Notes: a model not told the origin generated them from the letters alone. 64,000 bases of DNA from Rhodobacteraceae bacterium HLUCCA08 (GCA_001314655.1 LJSF01000001.1:162034-226033); one strand, 5' to 3'. Shown: positions 27,341 to 35,886, counted from the stretch's first letter. Numbers and translations: made by a program.

Positions 27341-29239
27341 TTAGCCGACCAGGCCGTTGTCGTCGCGCTTGACCACGATCACCGACGAGCGCGGCAGGCC
27401 CGAGCCGTCCGGCCAGGAGCCGCCCGGGTGCTGGATGCCGACGAACATCGACCGGCGGTCCGAGGACCAGGCCAGGCCGGTGACCTCGCAGCCGTTCGGG
27501 CCGGTCAGGAAGCGCGCGATCTCGCCCGTCACCGGGTCGCCGACCAGCATCTGGTTGTTGCCCATGCCGGCGAAGTCGCCTTCGTTGCTGTCATCGCCGT
27601 CGGTCTGGATCCAGACCAGGCCGGTGCTGTCGAAAGCCATCCCGTCGGGCGAGTTGAACATGTTGCCCGAGGTGACGTTGGCGGTGCCGCCATAGACGTT
27701 GTTGTAGACGTCCGGGTTGCCGGCCATGACGTAGAGATCCCAGTCGAAGGTGTCGCTGGTGTGGTCGTCATTGTGGGGCCGCCAGCGCACGATCTGACCG
27801 TATTCGTTGGTCTCGCGCGGGTTCGGGCCGTTCACCACCATCTCGTCGCCGCCCGCATTGGCCGAGGTGCCGCGGCGGGAATTGTTGGTCAGGCAGCAAT
27901 AGGCCTCGACGGCATGGGGGTTGGCAGAGATCCATTCGGGGCGGTCCATGGTGGTGGCGCCCACGGCCGAGCCGGCCATGCGGGAGAAGATCAGGATCTC
28001 GGCCAGCTCCATGCCGGTGGTCTCGGGCGTCAGGGCCAGCCATTCGCCGGTCATGTCGTCGTTGAACCTGGCGACATAGAGCGTGCCGTCATCCAGCAGG
28101 CCCTCGGTCGAGCCGCCGGGCTGATAGGTGCCGTTGGAGACGAACTTGTACAGGAACTCGCCGCGTTCGTCATCGCCCATGTAGACCACGACACGGCCAT
28201 TGGCGGCCAGAACCACCTCGGCGTTTTCATGTTTGAAGCGGCCCAGGCCGGTATGCTTGACCGGGGTGCTGGTCGGGTCGGTCGGGTCGATCTCGACCAC
28301 CCAGCCATGGCGGTGCGGTTCGTTCGGATTGACCGAGAAGTCGAACCGCGCGTCCCACTTGTGGTAGTCGTAGCCCCAGCCATCGGCACCGAGGCCGTAG
28401 CGGGCATAGCCGTTTTCCAGCGCCACCGGCTTTTGGTCGATGGACGATTCGGTGGAGCCGAAATAGCCGTTGAAGTTCTCTTCGCAGGTCAGGTAGGTGC
28501 CCCAGGGCGTCTTGCCCGAGCCGCAATTGTTCAGCGTGCCCAGGGCGGCGGTGCCGGTCGGGTCGGCTTCGGTCTGCAGCAGCTCGTGACCGGCGGCGGG
28601 GCCGACCAGGGTCATCGGGGTATTGTGGGTGATGCGGCGGTTGAAGGGGCTGTCCTTGACGACTTCCCAGCCGGCATCGGTTTCGCGCACTTCCATCACC
28701 GTGACGCCCTGCAGGTTCTGCAGTTTCAGCACGTCGCCGGCATCGGCGGGGGTGCCTTCCTGGCCCGCCGGCAGGTTGGTGCCGCGGTTGGTGTATTCGT
28801 GGTTGATCGCGATCAGTTCGTGACCGCGGAAGCTGAAGGTCTCCATGCCGTCGGTATTCTCGCCGAACACCATGTCCGAGCCGTCGACCGGGCCGCCATC
28901 TGTCAGGTCATAGCCGTCGGCGGCGGACATCAGCGGATCGCCCCAGCGCGCCAGCACCTGGGTGGAATAGCCCTGCGGGACGTGGACCTCGAAATCGGTC
29001 TGGATGCCGATCGGGGTGAAGGGGAAACGGCTGGCGGCCTGGGCCTGGGCCGAGGTCGACGACAGCATGCCGGTGCCCATCACGGCAGCACCCGAGCCGA
29101 AGGCCAGCGCGCCACCCAGGAAGCCGCGGCGCGAAATGGCACGCTCGACCACCTGGTCGAAATCATTGACGTCCGGGCGCGGGAAATTCAGTTCGTCCCA
29201 CTCGTCGGCGGTGAGATTGCGCGGATCGATATCTTTCAT
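27341..29239 (-). CDS. phoX: PhoX-family alkaline phosphatase
   Basis: A 632-residue extracytoplasmic phosphatase of the Ca/Fe-dependent PhoX family, releasing phosphate from organic esters. A twin-arginine signal (ISRRGFLGGALAFGSGAAVM) at residues about 35-55 sends it folded across the inner membrane. PhoX signatures include LNNCGSGKTPWGTYLTCEENFNGYF, HGWVVEIDP, FKHENAEVVLAANGRVVVYMGDDERGEFLYKF, RPEWISANP and the C-terminal GPNGCEVTGLAWSSDRRSMFV, FVGIQHPG. A Pho-box-like site lies 70 bases upstream, fitting phosphate-starvation control. Confidence 0.93.
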   Translation of the reverse strand: MKDIDPRNLTADEWDELNFPRPDVNDFDQVVERAISRRGFLGGALAFGSGAAVMGTGMLSSTSAQAQAASRFPFTPIGIQTDFEVHVPQGYSTQVLARWGDPLMSAADGYDLTDGGPVDGSDMVFGENTDGMETFSFRGHELIAINHEYTNRGTNLPAGQEGTPADAGDVLKLQNLQGVTVMEVRETDAGWEVVKDSPFNRRITHNTPMTLVGPAAGHELLQTEADPTGTAALGTLNNCGSGKTPWGTYLTCEENFNGYFGSTESSIDQKPVALENGYARYGLGADGWGYDYHKWDARFDFSVNPNEPHRHGWVVEIDPTDPTSTPVKHTGLGRFKHENAEVVLAANGRVVVYMGDDERGEFLYKFVSNGTYQPGGSTEGLLDDGTLYVARFNDDMTGEWLALTPETTGMELAEILIFSRMAGSAVGATTMDRPEWISANPHAVEAYCCLTNNSRRGTSANAGGDEMVVNGPNPRETNEYGQIVRWRPHNDDHTSDTFDWDLYVMAGNPDVYNNVYGGTANVTSGNMFNSPDGMAFDSTGLVWIQTDGDDSNEGDFAGMGNNQMLVGDPVTGEIARFLTGPNGCEVTGLAWSSDRRSMFVGIQHPGGSWPDGSGLPRSSVIVVKRDDNGLVG

Positions 29240-29308
29240 GGCTTACCCCTGTAGGTGGCTTGAGAATCCGTTCTCGCCTCAAGGGTAGGCGGGGTCGGAA
29301 TCGACGGG

Positions 29309-29336
29309 GTGACGGACGTGTAAGAATTCTGTGACG
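29309..29336 (-). promoter_or_regulatory. Pho-box-like site upstream of phoX
   Basis: Read on the minus strand, CGTCAC, TCTTAC and CGTCAC recur at exact 11-base steps, the direct-repeat pattern bound by PhoB (CTGTCAT-type half-sites). The middle unit is weak. It lies 70-97 bases upstream of the phoX ATG, a normal distance for activation. Confidence 0.5.
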
Positions 29337-29368
29337 CTGTCCCGACCGCCAACGGCGCCGCATCCCGG

Positions 29369-30040
29369 TCAGCCACGGCAGGTCGGCGCCGGACACGCGA
29401 ACACCGTCTCGAAGCTGCGCCGCAAGGCCAGGTCCAGATCGGCCATCGTCACCGGCAGGCCGAGGTCGACCAGGCTGGTCACGCCGTGGCCGGTGATGCC
29501 GCAGGGCACGATGCCGGAAAAATGCGACAGGTCCGGGTCGACATTGATGCTGATGCCGTGGAACGACACCCAGCGGCGCAGGCGGATGCCGATCGCGGCG
29601 ATCTTGTCCTCGCGCATCGATCCATCGGGCAGGGGCGGCTTTTCCGGCCGTTCGACCCAGACGCCGACCCGGCCGGGGCGCACTTCGCCGCGGATGTTGA
29701 ATTCGGCCAGGGTGTCGATCACCCAGGCCTCCAGGTCGCGCACGAAACAGCGCACGTCGCGGCCGCGGGCGCCGACATCGAGCATCACGTAGATCACCCG
29801 CTGGCCCGGCCCGTGATAGGTATACCGACCGCCGCGCTTGCTGTCATGGACCGGGAACCGGTCGGGGTCGGTCAGGTCGGCCGGCCTGGCCGAGGTGCCG
29901 GCGGTATAGAGCGGCGGATGTTCGACCAGCCAGATGCATTCGTCCGCGTCGCCGCGCGCGATGGCCTCGGCGCGCGCCTCCATGACGGCGACGGCGGTTT
30001 CGTATTCGGTCAGCCCGTCGCTGATCTTCCATTCCACCAT
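29369..30040 (-). CDS. lipB: Octanoyl-(acyl-carrier protein):protein N-octanoyltransferase
   Basis: Transfers octanoate from ACP to lipoyl domains. The 223 residues show the LipB signatures: [16 protein letters not shown], the catalytic Lys in [28 protein letters not shown] and the catalytic Cys in [14 protein letters not shown]. The ATG at 30040 gives the usual MVEW start. A GTG at 30049 overlaps the stop of the upstream LytTR gene (GTGA) and is a real alternative, so the two genes are probably coupled. Confidence 0.95.
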   Translation of the reverse strand: MVEWKISDGLTEYETAVAVMEARAEAIARGDADECIWLVEHPPLYTAGTSARPADLTDPDRFPVHDSKRGGRYTYHGPGQRVIYVMLDVGARGRDVRCFVRDLEAWVIDTLAEFNIRGEVRPGRVGVWVERPEKPPLPDGSMREDKIAAIGIRLRRWVSFHGISINVDPDLSHFSGIVPCGITGHGVTSLVDLGLPVTMADLDLALRRSFETVFACPAPTCRG

Positions 30041-30045
30041 CGGTG

Positions 30046-30813
30046 TCACCGGGGCAGTAGCCCCGCCTCCTTCAATGCGCGCAGGTTGCTGCGGCTGACC
30101 GGGATCTCGGGGCCCTGCCGCATGGTCAGGATCGCCCGGTCACCGGTCCGGCGCGCGGCCGCGACCTGGTCCAGCGCCACCCAATGCGACCGGTGCACCT
30201 GCAGGCCGTTCACCGGCGCGGCCTCGCGGATCGCGTCGCCCAGGCGCATCAGCAGCATGTCTTCGCCCTTCAGGGTCCGGACCCGCACATAGTGATCCTC
30301 GACGCTGAGCGACACCAGCGCGCCGCGCCTGTCCAGCGGCAGGCGCTCCAGCAGGGGCGGGTCGCGGGGCGACTGTTGCGCCCCGGCATCGTGGTAGGCG
30401 ACAGACACCACCAGTGAAACGATCACGGCGATGCCGCCCACGGTCAGCACAAAGCCCGGCGCCGCGTCCGCGCGGGGCAGGTGGCCAAAGATGGCGGCGT
30501 TCAGCGCCAGCACCACGCCCGAGACCGTGCCCGCCGTGGCCAGCGCGCCGACGCCGGCCAGCCCGGCCGCGCCGAGCCGGCCCGACAGGTGCCGCTGCAC
30601 CAGCCCATGGGACAGAACGCCGGCGCTGAAGGTCGCCGCGACAACCACCAGCCAGTAGCCCAGCCGCGGAACCGGGCGCAGCGTCGCATCGGTGCCGAAG
30701 GCGCCGACCAGCGTCAGCACCGCGGCGATTCCGGCCAGCAGGGCCAGCGTCGCGGGCCGGCCCAGATCGGCCCGCAATTCGCGAAGCGCGGAGGGCAGGG
30801 GGCGGTCGTTCAC
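30046..30813 (-). CDS. Membrane-bound LytTR-domain transcriptional regulator
   Basis: A 255-residue protein with four predicted membrane helices (residues about 20-130) and a C-terminal LytTR DNA-binding domain: [49 protein letters not shown] and [16 protein letters not shown]. Such one-component regulators may sense a membrane signal directly. The GTG at 30813 follows AGGAG and sits where membrane-type sequence begins; the longer open frame upstream is Gln/Arg-rich noise. It is divergent from the DUF2306-like gene, its likely target. Confidence 0.85.
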   Translation of the reverse strand: MNDRPLPSALRELRADLGRPATLALLAGIAAVLTLVGAFGTDATLRPVPRLGYWLVVVAATFSAGVLSHGLVQRHLSGRLGAAGLAGVGALATAGTVSGVVLALNAAIFGHLPRADAAPGFVLTVGGIAVIVSLVVSVAYHDAGAQQSPRDPPLLERLPLDRRGALVSLSVEDHYVRVRTLKGEDMLLMRLGDAIREAAPVNGLQVHRSHWVALDQVAAARRTGDRAILTMRQGPEIPVSRSNLRALKEAGLLPR

Positions 30814-30918
30814 GATGTCGATGCTCCTGTTCGCGAAGCGGCGGTTGCGGCGGTGCGGCGCCGGCAGGGTAGATGCGCGCCGACCCGACGACAACCGAAA
30901 CCCGGAAAGGATGACGCC

Positions 30919-31422
30919 ATGACCATCGACCCGATCCTTGCCGCGCCGCTGCTGGTGCAGGTCCATATCGCCGCCGCCGTTCCGGCCCTGCTGCTGGGGC
31001 CGGTGGCGCTGTTCCGGCGCCGGCGCGACCGGCTGCACAGGATCGTCGGCCGGGCCTGGGTGATCGCGATCCTGGCGTTGGCGCTGACCGGGCTGATCCT
31101 GCCCGGCCGCTTTGCCGTGGTCGGGCCGTTCGGCCCGATCCACCTGTTCGCCCCGCTGGCGATCTGGGGGGTCGTGGACGGGGTCCGGCTGATCCGTCGC
31201 GGCGATGTGGCGGGGCATCGCCGGGCGATGCGATCGGTGTGGTTCGGGGCGGTCGGCGTCGCGTCGCTGGTCACGCTGCTGCCGGGGCGGACGCTGAACC
31301 GCGCCCTGTTCGGCGAGGCGACCGAGGTGGCCTGGATCGTGATCGCCCTCGGGCTGGTCGCGCTGGTGGCGCTTTGGCGGCGGTCCCTGCGCGGCGGGTC
31401 CGGGGGGCAGATTACCTCTTGA
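30919..31422 (+). CDS. DUF2306-like membrane protein
   Basis: A 167-residue protein with about four membrane segments. The pattern VQVHIAAAVPALLLGPVALFRRRRDRLHRIVGRAWV and the His/Arg segment AGHRRAMRSVWFGAVGVASL match the DUF2306/predicted membrane family, which carries conserved His residues in helices and may bind haem. Function is unknown. A GGAAAGG site precedes the ATG. It is divergently paired with the LytTR regulator, an arrangement seen for membrane proteins controlled by such regulators. Confidence 0.75.
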   Translation: MTIDPILAAPLLVQVHIAAAVPALLLGPVALFRRRRDRLHRIVGRAWVIAILALALTGLILPGRFAVVGPFGPIHLFAPLAIWGVVDGVRLIRRGDVAGHRRAMRSVWFGAVGVASLVTLLPGRTLNRALFGEATEVAWIVIALGLVALVALWRRSLRGGSGGQITS

Positions 31423-31471
31423 GATCGCGCGGCCGTTTCTCTAAAGACCCGCTCACCCGAGCCAGGGCAGT

Positions 31472-31558
31472 GCGGTCGTGGCGGAATTGGTAGACGCGCA
31501 GCGTTGAGGTCGCTGTGGGGTAACACCCGTGGAAGTTCGAGTCTTCTCGACCGCACCA
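31472..31558 (+). tRNA. tRNA-Leu (anticodon GAG)
   Basis: An 87-base cloverleaf: acceptor arms GCGGTCG/CGACCGC, D-arm GGCGGAATTGGTAGAC, anticodon stem CAGCG/CGCTG around loop TTGAGGT (GAG at 31506-31508), a long type II variable arm, T-arm GTTCGAGTC, and an encoded CCA. It reads CTC and CTT. The accessory region begins just after it. Confidence 0.97.
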
Positions 31559-31571
31559 GCTCTGGGCAGCC

Positions 31572-31614
31572 CGACGACCGGAACTCGGGTCGTTGCTTCG
31601 CCCGGGTCGTCGTT
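31572..31614 (+). terminator. Possible terminator after tRNA-Leu
   Basis: The arms CGACGACC and GGTCGTCG enclose 25 bases, which contain a second smaller hairpin, and TTAATCC follows. A weak candidate. Confidence 0.3.
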
Positions 31615-31787
31615 AATCCTGCAGGATACCGCAAAGATGCGCGCGAACGTTGCGCATGGCGCCGTCCCCGCGGGTGTCGCCCGGCGGGTTTCCCCCGGCG
31701 TTCTCGCCCCACCCGATCTGCCGCGACCCTGGCTGGCCGCCAGGGTCGAACGCGCGCAAGACATGGCGGCGCGGAGCGACAGGCGCG

Positions 31788-32612
31788 TCAGTTCGACAGA
31801 AGGCGCAGAACGTCCGGTATCAGCCCGTCGTCGTCATGCGCGGCAGGACAACGGATCGCCGGAACGCCATGGCCGGACAACGCCATCCCGAGGGTGCGGC
31901 GCTCGTCGTTCTCGATCATCCAGAGGGCCGGGCCCGTCCCGCGGAAGCGATGGGTTTCGATGAAGCCGCGTATCCCGGTTTCGGTGCCCCGGGGCCATGT
32001 GCCGCCGGCGGGCGCGCCCTCGAGCAGACGCTGCACGGCCGGCAGATCGGTCTGCCGTGCGGGGCGAAGCGTGATCCGGGACCCCCGCAGACACGGCGGG
32101 TTCAACAGGTGCCATTGCTCTGGCGTCATGACGTGATCGCGGCAGGGATAGCTGGTTCGGGCGCCGTGAAAGAACATGCGGCGGGTTTGCGGACAAGGGG
32201 AAAACCCCAGCCGCCCCAGCACGGCGCGCGAGGCCGTGTTGTCCTCTCGGCATGTCGCGGTCAGGGGCGGTCGGGGAGACGCGAAATGATCGGCGCAGGC
32301 GGTGCGAAGCGTCCGGGTCATATGGCCCCGGCCCCAATGCGCGGGGGCCAGCCAATACCACAGGGCATCCCCGACACAGAGGCCACCGATCACCACACCG
32401 TCGATTTCCAGGGCGCGCACCTTTTGTGCGGGATCGGCGGCGAAATCCATGAACGCCATTGCCTGGCTCAGGTCGAAAGGCTGCGCGATGGCGGCGAGCC
32501 ATTCCGACACGCGCGGATCCCCAAGCTGTGCGCGGAGCACCTCAAGGTCGTCTTGCCTGAAAGGGCGCAGGCGCGGCATTCGGGGCGTGGCGGCATCGGG
32601 GTCGGAGGACAT
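31788..32612 (-). CDS. Tandem GNAT-like acetyltransferase
   Basis: A 274-residue protein. The first half is a GNAT domain: RLRPFRQDDLEVLRAQLGDPRVSEWL, then YWLAPAHWGRGHMTRTLRTACADHF (the Q/RxxGxG-type acetyl-CoA loop, here HWGRGHM) and ATCREDNTASRAVLGRLGFSPC. The second half begins like another GNAT (LRGSRITLRPARQTDLPAVQRLLEGA) but ends before a clear acetyl-CoA loop, so it may be a decayed or binding-only repeat. The substrate is unknown. It is the first gene after tRNA-Leu and points towards it. The ATG at 32612 is chosen because sequence above it is low-complexity Arg-rich. Confidence 0.7.
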   Translation of the reverse strand: MSSDPDAATPRMPRLRPFRQDDLEVLRAQLGDPRVSEWLAAIAQPFDLSQAMAFMDFAADPAQKVRALEIDGVVIGGLCVGDALWYWLAPAHWGRGHMTRTLRTACADHFASPRPPLTATCREDNTASRAVLGRLGFSPCPQTRRMFFHGARTSYPCRDHVMTPEQWHLLNPPCLRGSRITLRPARQTDLPAVQRLLEGAPAGGTWPRGTETGIRGFIETHRFRGTGPALWMIENDERRTLGMALSGHGVPAIRCPAAHDDDGLIPDVLRLLSN

Positions 32613-33014
32613 GTGACTACGCGCCGCCCGGTCGCCGGCACCGGTCGATCGGGAGGGGCGGCGCCACCCGCGACAGGGCCCGCTCGGGCCGTCTTGATTC
32701 GCCGCGCCGCGGCGAATGCGCAGCGCGCCGGCCTGTCGGATGAAAAACTTGGAACACTTTGTTACGATCTCCGCCGGACGGTGTAACAGGGATTTACGAT
32801 GGCCGCCTTTGCGGGCGGGTTCCGTTTCTAAATCCTTACTTTTCAACGGTTTTTATTGCAAGCTGCGGCCGCGCCGGTAGCCTTGAAGAAACCGTGACGC
32901 CAGGATCCGTGACTTCGATGACGCTCACCCAGCCCCAGCCAGCAATGCGCCCAGGATGCCGCCGACAGCCCCGGAGCGCGGGTCACCACATCCGTCAGAA
33001 AAGACGACCAGAGA
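32613..33014. other. 400-base intergenic stretch with hairpin and inverted GTAAC repeat
   Basis: No gene is supported. A perfect 9-bp hairpin lies at 32697-32717 (ATTCGCCGC/GCGGCGAAT, 3-base loop). The inverted pair TGTTAC (32760-32765)/GTAACA (32783-32788) follows in a locally AT-rich stretch. The GTAAC element resembles the direct repeats upstream of the monooxygenase promoter. TTGGAACACTTTGTTAC just before it resembles half of a -24/-12 promoter but lacks the -12 GC. Confidence 0.4.
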
Positions 33015-33290
33015 TCAATTGGCCCGACCGGTGCCGGGTGCCGATGGAAGCTGGTCCCAGATCAGGGAAAGATTGCTGGCGAGCCGGTGGTGAACCTGGC
33101 GCTGGATCGTGTCGCGAAGATCGGGATCCAACGTATCGAAGGACAGGCGCGCCGCCCGCAGATCGTCGGGATGGCGGGTCGCCACCGCACGTGCTGCTGC
33201 CCGGGCGCAGGGATGATCGGGCCCGAGCTGTTCGGTGCAGGCGGCGTCCATTTCACGGAAAAGCGCCAAGTCGGTTGGATCCAGCATCAT
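33015..33290 (-). CDS. Small helical protein, unknown function
   Basis: A 91-residue protein. Natural codon use and amphipathic character (LDPTDLALFREMDAACTEQLG, then DDLRAARLSFDTLDPDLRDTIQRQVHHRL) argue that it is real. It is soluble, contains two Cys and ends with a low-complexity tail. I recognise no family. It is divergent from the coiled-coil/WD40 cassette with only 47 bases between the starts, so the two sides may share a promoter region and a purpose. Confidence 0.5.
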   Translation of the reverse strand: MMLDPTDLALFREMDAACTEQLGPDHPCARAAARAVATRHPDDLRAARLSFDTLDPDLRDTIQRQVHHRLASNLSLIWDQLPSAPGTGRAN

Positions 33291-33337
33291 CCGCCGTGTC
33301 CCGCTGCGTCGTCCCGCAACACTTACAGGAGGCCAGC

Positions 33338-33613
33338 ATGACGGATCAACCCGGAACGCTGCAGACCATTCTCATGGACCGGCTTGCGGTCACGCAGAAG
33401 CTTTCGGCGGCGACCGCCGAGCATTTACGGCTCAGCCAGGCCATCTGCGGCATGGAAGTGCTGGAAATGGGTGAGATCGAGCAGGCCGATGCGGACATGC
33501 AGCGTCAGCGTTCGGCCGTGGCGGAGTGCGAAGCAACGATCGCGGCATTGGAGCGGGACATGGCGAAGCTGGATCAGGAACTGGATGCCCTGACCCGTGG
33601 AGACGCGACATGA
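33338..33613 (+). CDS. Small coiled-coil protein
   Basis: A 91-residue, almost entirely helical protein. From about residue 25 it has heptad-like spacing (EHLRLSQAICGMEVLEMGEIEQADADMQ, then ALERDMAKLDQELDAL), so a coiled coil is very likely. An ACAGGAGG ribosome site precedes the ATG. The stop overlaps the start of the WD40-like gene by 4 bases, so the two proteins are coupled and probably interact. No family is recognised. Confidence 0.7.
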   Translation: MTDQPGTLQTILMDRLAVTQKLSAATAEHLRLSQAICGMEVLEMGEIEQADADMQRQRSAVAECEATIAALERDMAKLDQELDALTRGDAT

Positions 33614-34734
33614 TCGAGACCAAACCTCCGCAGGCGCTGTCGTTGTTCGACCTGATCGGGCGCGAATGGATGCTCGAAGATTCGGTCACGCGGGTCGCCT
33701 TCAACGCCAATGCCTCGGCCGTTGCCTGTTTTTTGCAGAACGGCACGCTGGCGTTGCTGCCCGTGGCCGATGCCGAACATCCTGAAAAACGCATCCGCAT
33801 GGATTTTGAAACCGGCCGGACCACGATCCGTCCGCGCGAAAACCCGTTCCCGCCAGAGATCCGGACCGACCTGCGGGGCATCGGCGGGGCCGGTTGCAGG
33901 CTTGGCGACCAGGGGTTCGCCGTGACCGGGGAGGGGGCGTCGCTCTGGCAGGTGACGGCCCGCGGGCAGACGGTAAGGATCGCCGGTGAGGGTCCGGACC
34001 CGGTCACGGCGCTGTGTTCCGTGGATCGGGCGCATCTCTGTGTCGCGCGTGGCGAACGCCTGGGCCTTCTGGACGTGGAAAATCGGGCGGAACAGGCGGC
34101 ATGCCACCTGTCGGCGCCGGTCGAGCATTTGGCTGTCTCGCCTGATGGCGCGATGCTTGCCGCCCGGACTGCGGCGCGGGTCACGATCCTCGATGCCCGG
34201 ACGTTGGACATCCGTTCCGAAATTCCGGCCGACGGTCTGGTCACGACCCTGGCCTGGTCGCCGGACGGACGGTGGATCGCGGCGGGTTGTGAAGACAAGG
34301 CGCTGCTGCTGGTCGATGTCACGCGCAATCAGGCGGATCGCATCGTGGATTTCCCGGGCCCCGTGGCGTCGGTCGGCTTCAACGCCAAGGCCGGGGCGCT
34401 TGTGGCGTCCGGGGCGTTCCGTGTCGTGGGCTGGCGGCTTCCCGAACTTCCCTTCGGCACGCATGAGGGCGCCCCCATCCTGACCGGCAGGCCGGGCCTG
34501 ACCCTGGTGGACCGCGTCGCATCCAACCCGGAACGGGACACATGTGCGGTCGGGTATGCCAACGGGCTGGTGACGATGTGCCCGCTGGGTCAACGCGACG
34601 AACTGATGCTTTGCGAAGGGCGCGGCGCGCCGGTGGCCGCCATGGACTGGTCCCGCGACGGCATGCATCTGGCGCTGGGGTTCACCGATGGACGTGCGGC
34701 GATCGTCAGTTTCCCCAAGGCGATGTTCAAATAA
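33610..34734 (+). CDS. WD40-like beta-propeller protein
   Basis: A 374-residue protein with repeated WD40-type strands: VTRVAFNANASAVACFLQNGTLALLPV, VEHLAVSPDGAMLAARTAARVTILDARTL, VTTLAWSPDGRWIAAGCEDKALLLVDV, VASVGFNAKAGALVASGAFRVVGW and VAAMDWSRDGMHLALGFTDGRAAIV. These could form one seven-bladed propeller. There is no signal peptide, so it is cytosolic. Propellers are scaffolds, and the flanking coiled-coil and 59-residue proteins are candidate partners. Why it lies beside an rpoN paralogue and a monooxygenase cluster is unknown. Confidence 0.8.
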   Translation: MIETKPPQALSLFDLIGREWMLEDSVTRVAFNANASAVACFLQNGTLALLPVADAEHPEKRIRMDFETGRTTIRPRENPFPPEIRTDLRGIGGAGCRLGDQGFAVTGEGASLWQVTARGQTVRIAGEGPDPVTALCSVDRAHLCVARGERLGLLDVENRAEQAACHLSAPVEHLAVSPDGAMLAARTAARVTILDARTLDIRSEIPADGLVTTLAWSPDGRWIAAGCEDKALLLVDVTRNQADRIVDFPGPVASVGFNAKAGALVASGAFRVVGWRLPELPFGTHEGAPILTGRPGLTLVDRVASNPERDTCAVGYANGLVTMCPLGQRDELMLCEGRGAPVAAMDWSRDGMHLALGFTDGRAAIVSFPKAMFK

Positions 34735-34763
34735 CGAACGGTTTCGTGAAAGCAGGAGGAAAG

Positions 34764-34943
34764 ATGGAACTCGAACTGACATCGGAAGAAGAAAGCAAGG
34801 ATCGCTTCTTCAAATCACTTGCGGCGATTTCGGAAGAGATGGTCGACGCCCACGGCAAGGATTTCGCGATGGGCGCATTGGTGCTTGCGGCGCGCTGGAT
34901 CGCAGAGGGCAAGTTCGGCAAGACCAAGGACACGATCAACTAG
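34764..34943 (+). CDS. 59-residue acidic/helical protein
   Basis: A 59-residue protein that would be missed by many gene finders. An AGGAGGA site lies six bases before the ATG. The sequence reads MELELTSEEESKDRFF, then AAISEEMVDAHGKDFAMGALVLAARWIAEGKFGK: a helical, charged N-terminal half and an amphipathic helix. It is third in the coiled-coil/WD40 run. The stop overlaps that of the convergent gene by 8 bases. No family is recognised. Confidence 0.6.
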   Translation: MELELTSEEESKDRFFKSLAAISEEMVDAHGKDFAMGALVLAARWIAEGKFGKTKDTIN

Positions 34944-35865
34944 TGGCGGGCCAGGCAAGGGTCTGGATCTGGTTGATCAGAACACCGCTCAACGGCGCCG
35001 CCAGTCGGGCAAGCCGCGCCTCCTGCGAGGCGGGTGCCGGATGCCGTTCGGCGGCGCTGTGCAGGGTTCCGGAAAGGTTGGGCGCGATCAGCTGCGAATA
35101 CGCACAAAGCTCATGGATGCGGAAGGCCGAGAAATAGACGCTGTCGTCATTCGCCAGCACGGACCGCCTGTCGTTGGACGGCGGTGCCAGGGCGTTGCTG
35201 TGCACGGCCGCGCCAAGCACTGTCAGGACGTTCTGACGCCATTGGCCATACTCCGTATCCGAAGATTGATCGAGACCGATGTCGTAAAGCTTTTCGGCGA
35301 CCGCGCGAAAGGCGCGCCCCCCTGCGATATGCCGGCGCCAGAACTCGTTGGCCTCGGTGACAGTCCGGCAGGCGACGAAGCGCGCGGCAAGCCTGCGACG
35401 CGCCAACTGGACAAGGATCATGTCGACGTCTTCCGAAACCGAGCGCGCGATCTGCATCGCCGGCATCGGAAGATCCGTCAGCGCAAGCATGCGAAGCGCG
35501 GTGATCTGTTCGATCAGGCGGGCGCTGACCGCGGCCAGACCCTGCCATTGTTCTGGGTACAGGCCAGGCGTGCCTTGCGATTTTCCGGCGACGGCGGCGG
35601 CATGCAGCGCCTTTACCCAGATCACGCATTGATCGAAAAGAAACACCAGATCGACCGGGGCACTGCTTCGGGTTTCAAGGCGGGGCAGGGGGCGAAAGCC
35701 CGGCATCGACCCGACGGCCAGTTTCCAGTGGCCGTCGAACTCGAGGCCCTTTGCGGACCAGAGCTGCAGAACCCGGGCCAGGATTTGCGGCGAAACACCG
35801 GGATAGGCGTGTTCCGGTCGGGCGTGGCACGATGGTGTGATGTCGACTGTCGGGACATGGCTCAT
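34936..35865 (-). CDS. Helical protein of unknown function (HEPN/DUF5677-like?)
   Basis: A 309-residue soluble, mostly helical protein. Segments such as VDLVFLFDQCVIWVKALHAAAV, LIEQITALRMLAL, ARSVSEDVDMILVQLARRRLAARF, ANEFWRRHIAGG and VLGAAVHSNALAPP give it the feel of a DUF5677-like HEPN helical bundle. That is a weak guess, and the RxxxxH nuclease motif of HEPN toxins is not clearly present. It is divergent from the rpoN paralogue and convergent with the WD40 cassette. Confidence 0.65.
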   Translation of the reverse strand: MSHVPTVDITPSCHARPEHAYPGVSPQILARVLQLWSAKGLEFDGHWKLAVGSMPGFRPLPRLETRSSAPVDLVFLFDQCVIWVKALHAAAVAGKSQGTPGLYPEQWQGLAAVSARLIEQITALRMLALTDLPMPAMQIARSVSEDVDMILVQLARRRLAARFVACRTVTEANEFWRRHIAGGRAFRAVAEKLYDIGLDQSSDTEYGQWRQNVLTVLGAAVHSNALAPPSNDRRSVLANDDSVYFSAFRIHELCAYSQLIAPNLSGTLHSAAERHPAPASQEARLARLAAPLSGVLINQIQTLAWPATS

Positions 35866-35870
35866 GCAAT

Positions 35871-35886
35871 TGGCCGATTTGCTGCC
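35871..35886 (+). promoter_or_regulatory. Candidate -24/-12 promoter of rpoN paralogue
   Basis: TGGCCGATTTGCTGCC has GG and GC ten bases apart and shares TGGC and TGC with the sigma-54 consensus TGGCAC-N5-TTGCA, but misses several outer bases. It lies 66 bases upstream of the sigma-54 paralogue start. If real, the sigma factor would promote its own synthesis. Confidence 0.3.

Noticed and set aside
32746..32762. TTGGAACACTTTGTTAC as a sigma-54 promoter
   Set aside because: It has a good -24 element but lacks the invariant GC at -12, and the gene on that strand begins almost 600 bases away.
32801..32831. Ten-codon ORF MAAFAGGFRF with start in the gap before 33015
   Set aside because: Too short, no ribosome site, no context to support it.
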